Shown here: positions 1-11,325 of the stretch, piece by piece
Position numbering within the stretch: position 1 is the stretch's first letter
Layout: the number at the start of each line of letters is the position of its first letter
Source: Zygnema cylindricum
Taxonomy: Eukaryota; Streptophyta; Zygnematophyceae; Zygnematales; Zygnemataceae
Direction of reading: 5' to 3'
Assembly (NCBI GenBank): GCA_037447655.1
Contig: JBBHKE010002835.1
Span: 1 to 64,000 of the forward strand
Length of the DNA stretch: 64,000 bases
Notes under the pieces: generated by a model
What the model was told of the DNA's origin: nothing
Seen by the model: only the letters and a program-made list of their open reading frames with translations
Database searches by the model: none
Made by a program: the position numbers and the translations under genes

Positions 1-294
1 ACTTCTTTTCAATATATGACTGAATTCGAAAATTCAAAAATGTAAACAAGCGTTTATAGCTTCTGGACCTATGTTTCACTTTGCATGCTTACAATCACAC
101 TTAACTCTCGACCTTAAGCTTTCACAGTTTACATTACAATTTATAATAAAACATGGATACATAAAGAAGCTTGAAACAGGCAGAAAATAATTGCAATTTT
201 GTAATTATTTAATTTTTGTGATTTCCAAGGAATGGCAAGGAAAACAGACAAGACAACGAGTAAGAAATACCTGCCTCTAAAGTGGAACAAGCAG

Positions 295-945
295 TCATAT
301 GTATGCCCCACAACAACAGTTTGGAAATTCAAATTTATAATCTTTAAATGCGGCTACTAGTTGATGAAATCTCGTTCCAGTCGGCCATTTTATCAGTTGT
401 GGTGTAAGTATATCCCACACTGCACTGCAAAATAATGCTTGTTTTCTACTAACTGTAATTCCACTAACGCCAAAGAGCTCTCCCACTGAAACAGCTGTGT
501 TTCCTGTGGCTAGACGATAAAAGACCATTTTTATTTGTCGTTTGACAGCAAGCTTCCTATTAGGAATGTCATTAAAACACGGAGCAGGGTCTGTCTCCAT
601 ACGATGTCCTAATACATCAACCAAATAATTCACGAGATGCCGTGGAAGATGGAACAGCTCCATATACCTATCATTTTCAAACGTATCGACAAGGATCATT
701 GAAAATAATAAACTGCGAGGGATAATGTAGAATTGGCCACGCAATCTCCGTCTATCAAGAATGTTCATTTTTGTTGCGAAACTCTCAACCAAATTTACTA
801 AGTTCTGAGAAGCATGCATGATGTTTTTTTGAAGAAAAAACATCATGATCATTAAAAAAATGCAATCCTCTTCCGTTTGGTTTCTATTGTTCGTATTAAG
901 AAGGATTAATATGAGAAGTATAAGTTCAATCTTGCAGAGATACAC
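295..945 (-). pseudogene. PIF/Harbinger transposase N-terminal remnant
   Basis: A 216-codon open frame. Its last third matches the N-terminal helix-turn-helix part of plant PIF/Harbinger (HARBI1/DDE_Tnp_4) transposases: KRQIKMVFYRLATGN, then VGELFGVSGITVSR, then the linker IKWPTGTRFHQLVAAF, ending EFPNCCCGAYI where the family normally has GFPNCCGAIDGTHI, the start of the DDE nuclease. The frame hits a stop exactly there, and no DDE catalytic block is readable in the remaining 295 bases of the window, so the catalytic domain is missing, beyond an intron, or outside the window. The Met-rich stretch upstream of codon 75 does not look like transposase. In the intact family the protein excises and inserts Harbinger elements with a 3-bp target duplication. 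Family call good; functionality unlikely. Confidence 0.75.
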
Positions 946-1430
946 ATAAAAATGTGACAGATGTCACCTAATATGGCAGAGGCTTTCCGTTGGAGGCAAG
1001 CGTTCAAATAAAAGCCATGGCAACTGTGAGGAAGGTAGGGTTTGTTTTTATAATCCCTAATGAAGGTACACATAGTAGGTTAGAGTATACTAGTACGATA
1101 TTTTAAATACATTACGCTGGTACACATTTCTCGTTCTGACTTTCCGTTAAAGATAATTGGCAAATTCTCAAAATCTTGACTCTAACCTACGTGGCGCCAA
1201 CCATAATTGAGAAACGATGGTAACTGGCACGACATAATAGAAGGTCGTGCCAGTAAACATCAGAAATAGACGTCTCCGCATGTTTACCGGGACCGCCTAA
1301 TGGAGAACACGCCTTAGGGTATGTCCCAATGTAAACGATACTTTGAAAAAGTATTTTGGACTGTAGTGAAGTGTTCCGTAGTACTTTGAAAAGCGTCTCT
1401 ATGTGCGAAAATGAAATCGGAACTTTGAAA
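946..1430. other. Intergenic, no supported feature
   Basis: Between the Harbinger remnant and repeat R1. I see no coding signature, RNA gene or clear repeat; the open frames here lack family resemblance. Confidence 0.4.
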
Positions 1431-2290
1431 TGTGACGCTGTAGGCGTAGGTACAACTTTGTGACGATTGATAACGACTACGAAACTTCCGACGATCGATA
1501 ACGCCAACAAAAAACGCGACAGTTGTAGACGTCTAGATTTTTGTAATTTTGTGACATGGTAGATGTTTAGGGTTTTGTGACATTGTGACGCGATGCTCAC
1601 TTGTGTCAACGTCGACGTCAAAAAATTCAAGAACTTTCTGCCATGGCTATCCGATTTCGTTTTTCCGACTTTTCTCAATCGACTTGCCCTAAAAATATTC
1701 ATAAAGGTAGTCAAAAGAATTATTTTTTCAATATTTTTCATTTAATACCAGTAATGGCATGCCTCATTCTAAAAAAAAAAAGATAAAAGCGATCGTGTGA
1801 GAGGGAGAGGGGAGAAGCGACGACGGCGCAAAATTTTGCAAATACGGCGCAAAATTTTGCAAATAACCCATGAATGAAAGTAGAGGTCCGGAGACCCCTG
1901 CAATTTTTTTTTCGTACATACTCGTTTTTTCCGTACATGCACGTACCAAGCAGAGAGAAAAATAGCGAGTGATCTCCCTCGTCCTATAATTTTACCACCC
2001 GTGAAGCGCGTGCATGGACTGTTTTTCATTCGTTGGTTGGGCGGTAATTTCCTTGAAATTACCTCACGAGGTGATTTTTGATGAAGTTTTTTGACTGGCT
2101 AGATTCTTTTGCCGAGGGTCGAAAAAAAGAAAACGCCAAATTTTGTTAAAATGACGACATACATGAAGGACATTCAATGTATCCACTTGACGTTTGCTAT
2201 ACTTTTAAATAATTTATTATTTTGTATGGTTAAAGTTTTTCTCGTACGGAACCGCGTTTTGGGTGAAAACGATAGAATAAAGTCGATACT
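1431..2290 (+). repeat. Dispersed repeat R1, copy 1
   Basis: Colinear with 47830-48610, sharing anchors in the same order: GACTACGAAACTTCC, GTAGATGTTTAGGGTTTTGT, a GCCATGGCT(A/T)CCCGAT-like block, CCCATGAATGAAAGT(A/G)GAGGTCC, CCGTACATGC and GTGAAAACGAT. Identity is high in the anchors and poor between them, as in an old repeat. It contains a small internal tandem duplication of CGGCGCAAAATTTTGCAAAT at about 1825-1864. I see no terminal repeat or coding domain that would classify it. Confidence 0.65.
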
Positions 2291-2299
2291 TTAACAAAT

Positions 2300-4570
2300 G
2301 GGGTAGTAACCTTAGTGTGACAAGCTATGGTCGGCGCACTTGTGAGTGTACCGGGTCTGTTTTGTGTCGCTCGGTATTCTGTTGTATTTTTAATGCTTCT
2401 TAGTGGGAGTATGCGATAAATGGAGTGAGAGATCGAGGGACATATACCCCATTGTATTGAAGTGAAATGGCCTCAATTAAAAATATGACTTTATCTAATA
2501 AAAATTGTCTTCACAATCTAAATGCTTTGTAAAATGTTGTTATTTTTGTAAGTCTATTACCAGTCCTTTCAATTGACATCGGAGCAAGTTTAGTGCTCTA
2601 AGCGCAATCGAGGAAAACAAATAGTAAGTCTTCCCCCTTCACTCCCTCTTCATCATCTTTCCATCTGTTCAAAACTTGAGATGATCTAACAAATCGCTTT
2701 GAATAAAAGTTTGAAGCTAGTTCCAACTTTGCATGACCTCCTCCTCTCGATCCTCTTAATCAGGAGGAGGGTCGAGGAAACGTCGTTTCCAAATAGTGGT
2801 TAAGCTCCCTCTTTGATATCTTGTTTAGCCTCATGTATCGACGACATTGAACATCGATCGAAAGATCGCGAAACCAACCCGAGGCAATCCGAATCCCGAT
2901 GAAGATGGCAGGAATACCAATAGAAAGGATGAAAGTGATGGTGCAACAAAAAATTGGAGAGGGGAAAATTATTCTCGATGATGATTCGGTCTTGGATGAG
3001 AGAGATCCAAAAGAAAATATCTTATCTATGTTCGTGAAATCCATTCTATTTAAAAAGAGCAATTATGCAACTTGGAATAATTACTATCATAAAGCATACC
3101 ACTAATCGAAAGTGGCAATTTGATTTTTACCCCTATGCCGAAAAGCGTGGGAAACAAAATAATGTCGTTGTTATCTATGATTTGTACTATTTCATTTCAT
3201 GAGCATTTCATCACTCTTGTATTATTTTGAAATGTGTTTGACAACCAGTTTGAAAAAAATGGTCAAAACAATGGTCAACGCGTATTTAGAGATTTCATCC
3301 AATTGAAGTTCAAATTCAATGGGTCTCCAAACGAGGTTGTGATCAGGCAAAATAGGGCTATGAAAAAACATTAAAAAATTATTGAAAATTTACCGAGCAA
3401 TATTAGAGAAATTATCGTTGAGGGTATAATGACTGCGATTTTAAATGATTTACAAGAAAAAATAGTGTAGCAAAAACAAATATTACTTTTAAGCGCTAAT
3501 CGCACTTAGGTAAATAGCTCGAATGCCTTGATAATGCAATAAATTGTCAAGCCCAACTGCTTGAATGCTTAGATATGAGCAAGAGTCTTATAATCGACAA
3601 TGGAGCCAAAGTACGCCAACTAATCGGAAGTGACATGAAATAATGGTTAACTTTGGAAGGTTAAATACTTTGTCTTGAGGGGGGCGGGCGTCTTATGAGA
3701 CAAACCTCTCGCGGTAACGATGAAAGTGAGCTCCCAATGATTCCAAGCATAGCACAGAATCCCCAAAACTTCATCAGTACATAAACTAAGTTTTTGGGAG
3801 ACAATAAAAGAGACGATCAGATGATGCATGATGAAGTGTTTGCCACATCAATGCCACAACAATAGGTCAAATGATGTGAACGATAATTACTAACGAAAAG
3901 CCGAACCGATAAATGAGCACTAATATCGTTAATGGTAAATTTTAAACATAGCCAAGTAAAGCTACGCCATTAGATAAAAATGTTGAAGACGTCGATCCTT
4001 TATTGAATATCACTTCACGGAGAGTCTAACTTAAGAGGATCGTGGCGTCACACGGTAGGAGACATCAAAAAAACAACTATAGCAATCGTGGGCGCCCATA
4101 TCCAACGTGGATTGAGGGGTACAATGGTTAATCCATTGGCTCGATGGACTTTTACCCTAGATTTGTATAAATTTGATATTATTTTTTGAGAGAGGGAAAC
4201 AAACACTAATGCAAATGGTTTTAACAATAAACCAAATCCCTCCACCAAAGACGCCACGATAGTCGGTACCACGTACAGTAAAAATCGATGCTCGGATAGT
4301 CATAGCGCGCCTTTGATAATTTTTTTCGAAATTAGTATTATATACTTTTGAGATGGGAGGACATGATTTGTTATGGGTAGGAAAAAAGGACATTTCGGAA
4401 GATTTTAAAACTACAGTGCTTTCAATATATACGAAATTCGAAAAATCTTTGACTGAAAGTAATATAATCAAATTACATAGGTGGATGGTCGCTTATAAAA
4501 AAACAAAATGTTGTTTTAAATTTTTGCCAATTATAATCATAAAGTGTTGTTTAAGAAAATAGATTGAGAT
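2300..4570. other. Gene-poor stretch with a possible degenerate gag
   Basis: No recognisable gene. Around 3235-3475 (+) a run of codons (VFRDFIQLKFKFNGSPNEV, a stop, then IIENLPSNIREIIVEGI) has the spacing and composition of a decayed LTR-retrotransposon gag, but the match is too weak for a family call. Frames around 4048-4471 (-) have no recognisable domain. Confidence 0.25.
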
Positions 4571-4574
4571 ACAC

Positions 4575-4602
4575 TACACCGTGAATTGTCATTAGAGTTA
4601 AC
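4575..4602 (+). mobile_element. Orphan terminus of the TA-type MITE family
   Basis: CTACACCGTGAATTGTCATT followed by AGAGTTA matches the left TIR of the MITE family seen at 8055, 9710, 9819, 22748 and 27137. I found no matching right terminus nearby, so this is a truncated copy. Confidence 0.5.
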
Positions 4603-5090
4603 GGATAAGAAAGGTAAATAAAAATTTAATATTATCAACTCTTATTTGGGTTCAAAGGCCTAACGTTGTATTAATACAGTCAACCAAGGTAAGTTTTTAT
4701 AGAGTCAACTTTCGAAATATTTTTGGGGTAGCCCGAATTTAACCGTCAAATTTAATTTTCTCTTTCTATGGTTATTTATATAATGCGAATCCACATTTTA
4801 TGGAAGTATTATGGTCGTGTTAAGCTTACTAGATATGAATAGATTACGTGTAAAAGTAATTTGTCTATTTTAAAGGATCGATTTGACCACTCGTTCTTTA
4901 AGATTTATTTTTGCAAATAAGTGACGACTTATTATAAATATTAGGGCGCGGCCACTATTTTAACGTTTTTTTGACAAAGTTGTCGCACGTCAAAGTCGGC
5001 TTTCCAACTACGCCAATTTAAATTGTGATTATACATATTAAACTTGAGTATTTCGCTGACGTTGAACCTTGTACATGTTTTTTTCGTAGT
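4603..5090. other. AT-rich intergenic, nothing identified
   Basis: AT-rich sequence with frequent stops in all frames; no repeat, RNA or coding signature recognised. Confidence 0.4.
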
Positions 5091-5093
5091 TTC

Positions 5094-5221
5094 AGTTGCA
5101 TCAATATTGTGACTAATTTGTAAGAGGAGTTTGAATTAATCTCAATCCCCATTAGATAGTTGCATCAATATTGTGACTAATTTGTAAGAGGAGTTTGAAT
5201 TAATCTCAATCCCCATTAGAT
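5094..5221 (+). repeat. Exact 64-bp tandem duplication
   Basis: The unit beginning AGTTGCATCAATATTGTGAC and ending CCCCATTAGAT occurs at 5094 and again at 5158 with no difference I can see. Perfect identity inside otherwise decayed DNA suggests a recent event, or an assembly stutter. Confidence 0.9.
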
Positions 5222-6890
5222 AGACCTGTCAAAATACTTTAATTATAATAAAGGGCATTTTTTATGATTTTTTAACTATGTAAATGTGGAAATTGACCAA
5301 AACTGTCTTTGGAGTTTTATATCCATACTAATTGTTTAAAATGGTTAACCTTATGTACTTTTGACTATTTTATCATGTTTTGGTGATAGTTGGTCGTTCA
5401 GTGTTAGTCTATTTGACGACCAAGGATTTAATTATATAACGAAGACATTACATTGAACACTTTTTGGTAAAATAAGTTTGTGAGAGAGGCGTGTGCTTAG
5501 AGTAAAAACACTCAAATATCATATTCTTAAATGACAAAATTTATGTAGGAACACATTCGATTTTGAAGGGCTTACCCATGTCGATTTAACAAAAATTTTG
5601 AATGGGAACTTATCATATATCGACCTTTATAAAGTATACCGTCCATGATAACAATTTAGTATAAAATAATATATAATGCACTAAAACGTATGATAAAACG
5701 TTCTTCAAGCTTGTATTTAGGTGAGTATTGAAATATACCGTTTCACCTCATTCTGTATAGCGAGAGATATCACATCTCGTCAAGTGATTAAGAAATCTCC
5801 ATGACAAAAAATTGCCATAATAAAACCATATTTGTAGAGAAATGGTAAAATTGAACATAAACATTTAGAGACTACAAATATCATCAAAATGTAAGAAATG
5901 CTTTAAATGTTAAAGCAAACAAAACAACACTAAAAACACAAATGTTTAAAACAACAGTACAAAAAAGACAACCCACAAAAGGAATAAACCCTTATTAAGA
6001 GTGTGCCCACAAACTGACCAAGCTAAGGTCCACAACTATATAGATTATGGATGTGGATTAGGGTTGTTTGAAGGAAGATTTGGAACGACCATTTTGTCAT
6101 CCTCCATTGTGCTTCATTGAAAGTTGGCCCCAAGTTTTGCTCGACGAAAGGCAATTTATACACATGGACTATAGATGGTAGAAAAGGATTTAAGAAGGAC
6201 TTCAACAACCCTTTGGTTCAAACTTGTTCGCGCACATTAGCGCAAGATAGAGGAATTGTTTAAGGGTTCGAGAATTTCCACTACAAATGGGGCAAACTGC
6301 TTTGATGGGTCTCGGTGGGCGTGATCTCTTTTCTTGGTAGCCGTTGCTCGTTGAGCCGCCACACCTATATGCAATGTCGTGCAAGATGAGACGTGGGTCA
6401 GTCAGATCCGTCGGGAGCACATCACCAAGGGTCCTCCCAACATCATGGAGGAAAACCATATCAATTAAAGGGTTTAACGACAATGTGTTTGTTATGCTAC
6501 GCAATGTGACAAAACACACGTGTTTTATATCGTTATAAAATTAATTGAAGCATGAATTATAAGTGCAAAACGCATTCAAAACCTAAAATTGGCAACCCTC
6601 TATTGTAAGTTTATTATAATTGTTTTTAGGGTGCAATCCACGGATAACCATGGTTTCTCAAATATAGCCAAAAAGGGTACATATCGGTTGTAGGCCGAGG
6701 GCCTTCGACATCCCGACAAGTGAAATCAAAATTACTATCCAGTATCCACTTAAGTCATGTACACCTATCGCTATTAGGGTGAAATTCCATTTTTATACAA
6801 ATTATAGACCTTTGGTCGTCCGTAAGAAAACCTATAAATATGCCCACTTTCGGTCCGTCGGCACCCGTAAACGGCGTGTCCCCCAGCCGA
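5222..6890. other. Gene-poor stretch
   Basis: No supported gene. A 105-codon (-) frame at 6202-6519 contains CPICSG near its end (PPRPIKAVCPICSG) and another at 6023-6208 lies just downstream in a different frame. Together they could be a decayed transposon-encoded protein, but I recognise no family and cannot support splicing between them. Confidence 0.25.
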
Positions 6891-7017
6891 CGTCAACAAA
6901 CGCGTAACGTTGCCCGTCGCCCCACGCCAACAAACGGGTAGCGTTGTCCCTCGGCCTACATCGGCAAACGGGTAGCTTTGTCTCTATGCTAACGTCAGCA
7001 AACGAGTAACATCTTGG
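6890..7017 (+). repeat. 34-bp minisatellite, about 3.7 copies
   Basis: Units start at 6890, 6924, 6958 and 6992, each with the core A(C/T)GTC(A/G)(A/G)CAAACGNGTA followed by a diverged tail (ACGTTGCCC, GCGTTGTCC, GCTTTGTCT). The period is constant at 34 bp. A related half unit (CCCGTAAACGGCGTG) lies just upstream at about 6866. Confidence 0.75.
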
Positions 7018-7280
7018 GTGCTCGACCCTATCAATGAATTAAGATAATGCCGCCACGTGTACTAAAGAGTCTTCAACCGTTAATCATTCGTACGTCATCG
7101 TCCGATTATAGGACGCTGGTAGTTAAAAAGCTATCCGTCCTTTTCAACAAGTACAATTTCGTGTCATAAATTATTTGCTCGATTTTTTGTCAATCGTTGT
7201 GTTGATTTGGGTCTCGTCTACAAATATCTGTACGGACGACTTGAATAGTACAATAGTAATAAGACGTTTTGGTAAAACAA

Positions 7281-7396
7281 GACACGGTCCATGCGCGTGT
7301 AACGGGGCATGATAAACGGACATGATAAAGGGGCACGATAAAGTGGCATGATAAACGGGCATGACCCAACAGGACACGGTCCATGCCCGTGTAACA
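7281..7396 (+). repeat. 13-bp tandem repeat bracketed by 23-bp direct repeats
   Basis: Five 13-bp units of the form (C/G)GGGCATGATAAA run from 7304 to 7368. They are bracketed by GACACGGTCCATGCGCGTGT at 7281 and GACACGGTCCATGCCCGTGT at 7374, 93 bp apart. The brackets are themselves imperfect palindromes (ACACG...CGTGT). Confidence 0.75.
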
Positions 7397-7399
7397 GGC

Positions 7400-7800
7400 G
7401 TCGATTTTCTAGTTAGACGAAATGTGAGGTTGTTTACAAAAAATTGAACTTTTCCGTACTATTTCGTACCTTTTGTTTGTTCAAGATAATATTCTCCAAA
7501 GGTCTAGGAGTTAACAATGACCGTTGGATATCTTTATACGAAGCATTCGCTTCAAAAGTTTATGTAAATGGTGATGTACTAGAGCCGCGCCACGCTGGTT
7601 AATGAGCATGCATGTCAAAGGGCAACCAACAAAAATCATTTTTTTTTGCACATGATATATGCATTCAAAAATCTAACCGAAAACACAAAAAGAAATCTCG
7701 TAACGCACTTTGTCACGCTCTTTTTGTTGGCGCCCATTTGTCACGCTATTTTTGGCAACGCTCATTCGTCACGCGAAAAACCAGGAACCCTAAAAAAATG
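7400..7800 (-). repeat. Dispersed repeat R1, inverted fragment
   Basis: The reverse complement is colinear with 47040-47470: TTAGGGTT near the start, AATAGCGTGACAAA versus AATAGCGTGACGAA, TTTTCGGTT(A/G)TATTTTTGAA, CATGTGCAAA, then GAAGCGAATGC(T/C)TCG and a GGTACGA-rich block. It covers the part of R1 that precedes the segment present at 1431-2290. Confidence 0.5.
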
Positions 7801-8054
7801 AGCTGGCATCTACCAAGGCGTCTGCAAAGAGTACAAAAGTTATGTTGTACGATGACCTGGTACGCACGTATATGGTACGCAAATGAAGATTTTTGGTTGG
7901 TGGAAAAATCATTGAAGATTTCTAATACCCCATCTTAATTTACGTGGTACCACTAAATTTTGAATACGTGGATTACAGACTTTGCGCGATAGAACATCGT
8001 TAAAAATGTAGCATTCTGTAATGTTGGTCGTACAAATACAGAATGTGCTAATGG

Positions 8055-8547
8055 TACACCGCGAATCGCTATTAGCGTACATGACGCTAATTGGGGTACC
8101 CCTTTTTTTGGGGCAAGTTCTCAAATAGAATAAAGTACGCTAAATGTTTTTGAACGTTATTTGAGGTACCCCGCTCAATGCGGTTCATAACTGTAATTTA
8201 GTGCCCTTTTAAATAGTGTGGTGTACGGACTGCCAGATCTGTACTATTTCGTACATTTTTAAGTTTAAAGGTACAGAAAATATAATAATATATAATTGCG
8301 TAAATATTTTCCGGCAAACGCAGATGTCAAAAAAACGCGACGGCGTACGAATTGAACAGTTTCGTACAAATACATGTTTTAGTGTGGACATATTATGTGC
8401 TGAAAATTTTTACAAAGCAGTTTACAAATTAGAGTACATGATAAATTAGTATCATGGTGTACCCGAAAAAACACAATTTACCGTAAAGTACGCTAATTGT
8501 TTCATTACGCTATCTATTTCATTACGCTAATAGCGATTCACGGTGTA
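8055..8547 (+). mobile_element. TA-type MITE, copy M1 (493 bp)
   Basis: Bounded by TACACCGCGAATCGCTATTA and an inverted right end ATAGCGATTCACGGTGTA. The TIR motif is reiterated inside the element in both orientations (CATGACGCTAATT, AGTACGCTAAATG, AGTACGCTAATTG, CATTACGCTATC). It contains the internal core AAATAGTGTGGTGTACGGAC shared with other copies. No transposase is encoded. TA ends and TIR style suggest a Tc1/mariner-type MITE. Its right end abuts the terminal TA of the hAT-like element at 8546. Confidence 0.85.
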
Positions 8548-8982
8548 GTGTTGTGTATCGGTAAGGATTTGCCAATAACCGATATGGGCCTTTTTTCGGG
8601 TAGCCGATAATCGATATATCGGTACGTAGATATATGTACGAACCGTACAGATAAAAGTATGGCAAATCATACACGTAAATCATAAACAAAAATAAACGTA
8701 CTGAGGTGCCTACCAATCAGATCATTTGTACAGGCCGAAAGTACAGTAGCCGGCATAAGATATGTACGGCTTTAGTACGGCTCCAGATAAAATGATGTAC
8801 CTTTCACATCCGACGTTATGGCTTGTCCCTTTCTTCCTTGGGATCCATTGGAAACCTGCCACGTGTACTGCAGACAGAAAGTACAGAAATTACAAATATA
8901 TCGGTAGCTCTGACCGTTCGATAACCGATAACTATCGGTATCGGTGTTATCGCGATAACTTTTTTACCGATACACAACACTA
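8546..8982. mobile_element. hAT-like nonautonomous element (437 bp) with 8-bp TSD
   Basis: The ends are exact 16-bp inverted repeats, TAGTGTTGTGTATCGG and CCGATACACAACACTA. If the two flanking MITEs are removed, the element is bordered by GCTAATGG (8047-8054) and CCTAATGG (9474-9481), 7 of 8 identical, which is the TSD length expected for hAT transposons. The interior is rich in CGATA/TATCG motifs. No transposase. A second copy of one terminus is at 27564. Confidence 0.75.
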
Positions 8983-9473
8983 CACCGTGAATCGCTATTA
9001 GCGTAATAAAAAATATAGCGTAATGAAACAATTAGCGTACTTTACGGTAAATTGTGTTTTTTCGGGTACACCATGATACTAATTTATCACGTACTCTAAT
9101 TTGTAAACTGCTTTGTAAAAATTTTCAGCACGTAATATGTCCACACTAAAACATATAGATGTACGAAATTGTTCAAATCGTACGCCGTCGCGTTTTTTTG
9201 ACATCTGCGTATGCCGAAAAATATTTACGCAATTATATATTATTATATTTTCTGTACTTTTAAATTTAAAAATGTACGGAATAGTACAGATCTGACAGTC
9301 CGTACACCACACTATTTAAAAGGAAACTAAATTACAGTTATGAACCGCATTGAGCGGGGTACCTCAAATAACGTGCAAAAACATTTAGCGTACTTTATTC
9401 TATTTGAGAATTTGCCCCAAAAAAAGGGGTACCCCAATTAGCGTCATGTACGCTAATAGCGATTCACGGTGTA
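8981..9473 (-). mobile_element. TA-type MITE, copy M2, inverted relative to M1 (493 bp)
   Basis: Same length as M1, about 95 percent identical by eye, in opposite orientation. The left end TACACCGTGAATCGCTATTA abuts the right terminal TA of the hAT-like element; the right end is GATTCACGGTGTA at 9473. M1, the hAT-like core and M2 together form a 1.42-kb palindromic unit. Confidence 0.85.
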
Positions 9474-9670
9474 CCTAATGGAACTTTCACCCTAAGTGTG
9501 ATTTTTTTTTCTCACCACTTAAAATATTTTTTCTCCGTACATATTTCTGCAATCTTTACTTTAAGACCGCCAATTGGAAGTTGAGAATCTTGCTTTTCAA
9601 TCGCAACCGTGAGATCCACAGTCCGACAAGGGAGTACGAGAAAAGATGTTTTAAGTGGCGAAAAAAACCT

Positions 9671-9709
9671 GTAACACTAATAGCGACACACGGTGTAGTG
9701 TATCGAGTA
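9671..9709 (-). mobile_element. Orphan MITE right end abutting a hAT-like terminus
   Basis: AACACTAATAGCGACACACGGTGTA (9671-9695) reads as a right TIR. It is followed at its TA by TAGTGTATCGAG, which resembles the hAT-like terminus TAGTGTTGTGTATCG with five bases missing. The left half of this MITE was not found. Confidence 0.5.
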
Positions 9710-10785
9710 GTACACCATGAATCGTTATTAGCGTTGAGAAATTATTAGTGTTAAAAAATAATTAGCGTCATTAACACTAATTACAATTTTCATTTTTTTT
9801 TGAAAGAGTGTTTAACGCTACACCGCGCATCGTAATTAGAGTAATGAAAAAATTAGAGTAAAAAAAGAGAAAAAAATAATTAGAGTAATTTACTCTAATT
9901 TATGTGATAGAACTGTTTCAAAAAGGAATTTACTCTAATTTATGCGGTGTACTCTAATTTGGCAAGTTAATATCCTCTACTGTAAATAAGGTAATCGTAC
10001 AGAATGTGACAAAACGTACAGTTTATCGTCACTATGACGTTTGCACTCGGCGTTTTGTTAAAACGCAGTTACATGATAATGGGCTGTGTTAAATTACTAT
10101 TTGTACTTTTTTATTTATAAAAGTACAACTTTGCACGGTCGGACGTCATCCGTACTCCACACTGTTTAAAATGAACATATATTAGAATTAAAAACGCTAA
10201 TTAAACCTTGCCTTAAATAGTATAATGAAAAAATTAGAATCATTTACTCTATTTGATGTGATAGAGTCGAAATTTCGAGCGACCGAATTAGAGTAATTTA
10301 CTCTAATTACGATTCGCGGTGTAGTTGATCATTAATTATAATTTTGGTACAACAGATCTGCCATCAGGTTCTTCACAGTAAAATAGGTAGAACTACAAAA
10401 TCTGACAAATCGTACACGGTCGCGTCCTTTGACTCTAATTATTTTATAACTCTAATTTGGGTATTCGCGGGAATAATTTTTACACCACACATATCTTTAC
10501 ACTAAAATAGGTACGATCTCATTATGTCTCTTAATCTGAGCGTAGTTTTACATGCGATCGCGATTATTATAATCCATGTTTCGTACTTTTTTACTTAATA
10601 AAGTACCGTTTTGTACGGACTGACACGTCAATAATGTCATAAATTAGAATTGTAAACGCTAATTCTCTAGACCCGTAATTAACGTAAAGGAAAATTTAGT
10701 ATTATCAATTCTATTTCGGGTTTCATAATAAAAACTTGGGGGTGCCTATATAGAGTTCATAACGCTAATAAAGATTCGCGGTGTA
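9710..10785 (+). mobile_element. TA-type MITE (outer), interrupted by another MITE
   Basis: Left end TACACCATGAATCGTTATTA, right end AAGATTCGCGGTGTA. Removing the nested copy at 9819-10323 leaves about 570 bp. The interior reiterates ATTAGCGT, ATTAGTGTT and AACGCTAATT. The empty site would read GAGTAG-TA-CTGTAC, so the target is an AGTACT palindrome. The right end lies about 540 bp upstream of the nucleolin start codon. Confidence 0.75.
9819..10323 (+). mobile_element. TA-type MITE (inner, 505 bp), TTAGAGTAA subtype
   Basis: Left end TACACCGCGCATCGTAATTA, right end AATTACGATTCGCGGTGTA. Here the TIR-proximal motif is TTAGAGTAA rather than TTAGCGTA, and the same variant is what is reiterated inside the element (at least nine copies in both orientations, several as TTAGAGTAATTTACTCTAA). 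The internal core CACACTGTTTAAAATG corresponds to the ACTATTTAA core of other copies. Empty site CGC-TA-GTTG. Confidence 0.8.
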
Positions 10786-11325
10786 CTGTACTGTAGCGTC
10801 AGTGACCGAATCACTCACGCTTTGCAAGTTTAGCATTTTTATCTCTACAATACCGGCTGAAAATAATACGGTATACGGTAAGAGTCCGGTTTAGCACAAT
10901 TGTTATTGCAGTGTGAAAACGCACTTTTTATTCATATTCGTACCCATATACGCCCCTGAACCTGTGCCGTACTTTTACACAACATTTGCAGACTTCATAG
11001 ACCAGCAAAAGTGTAAAAGCTAGCATCACCTGGATCACACTGCTCATATTTATGTCCCTTTCTCGTTCCGCCGCCTAATTGCAAGTCGGCGCTAAGATAC
11101 TTTTTTCCTTTTGACTACAGTACAAGTCGCTCTTCCACCGTTGATGTTGTTACCGTCACTTCGTGTCCCTCACCACTGCGCCGCCAAAGCCAGTGCTTTG
11201 GGCGATGAACTAAGGCTCTATCTCAGTGCACTAAACTTCACTACTGCAGCAGGCTATTTTTTTTCACCTTTCACCGTCTCATTTTGTGCTTCACTCTTCA
11301 GTGGAATCTAGCTTTGTTGAGTGCC
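10786..11325 (+). promoter_or_regulatory. Presumed nucleolin promoter and 5' UTR
   Basis: Between the MITE end and the nucleolin ATG. I cannot place a TATA box or transcription start. The GC rise and pyrimidine-rich tracts from about 11040 on are compatible with a 5' UTR. No telo-box or other element is clear. Confidence 0.35.

Noticed and set aside
6023-6519. Two adjacent minus-strand ORFs as a spliced gene
   Set aside because: No credible GT-AG pair joins them and no family resemblance beyond a CPIC motif.
8216-9312. A 77-codon ORF present in both orientations (8216-8449 + and 9079-9312 -)
   Set aside because: It exists twice only because M1 and M2 are inverted copies; no domain, and amino-acid changes between copies are as frequent as expected for noncoding drift.
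8055-9473. Palindrome as an assembly artefact
   Set aside because: The arms differ at several per cent of positions, which an artefactual inverted duplication would not show.
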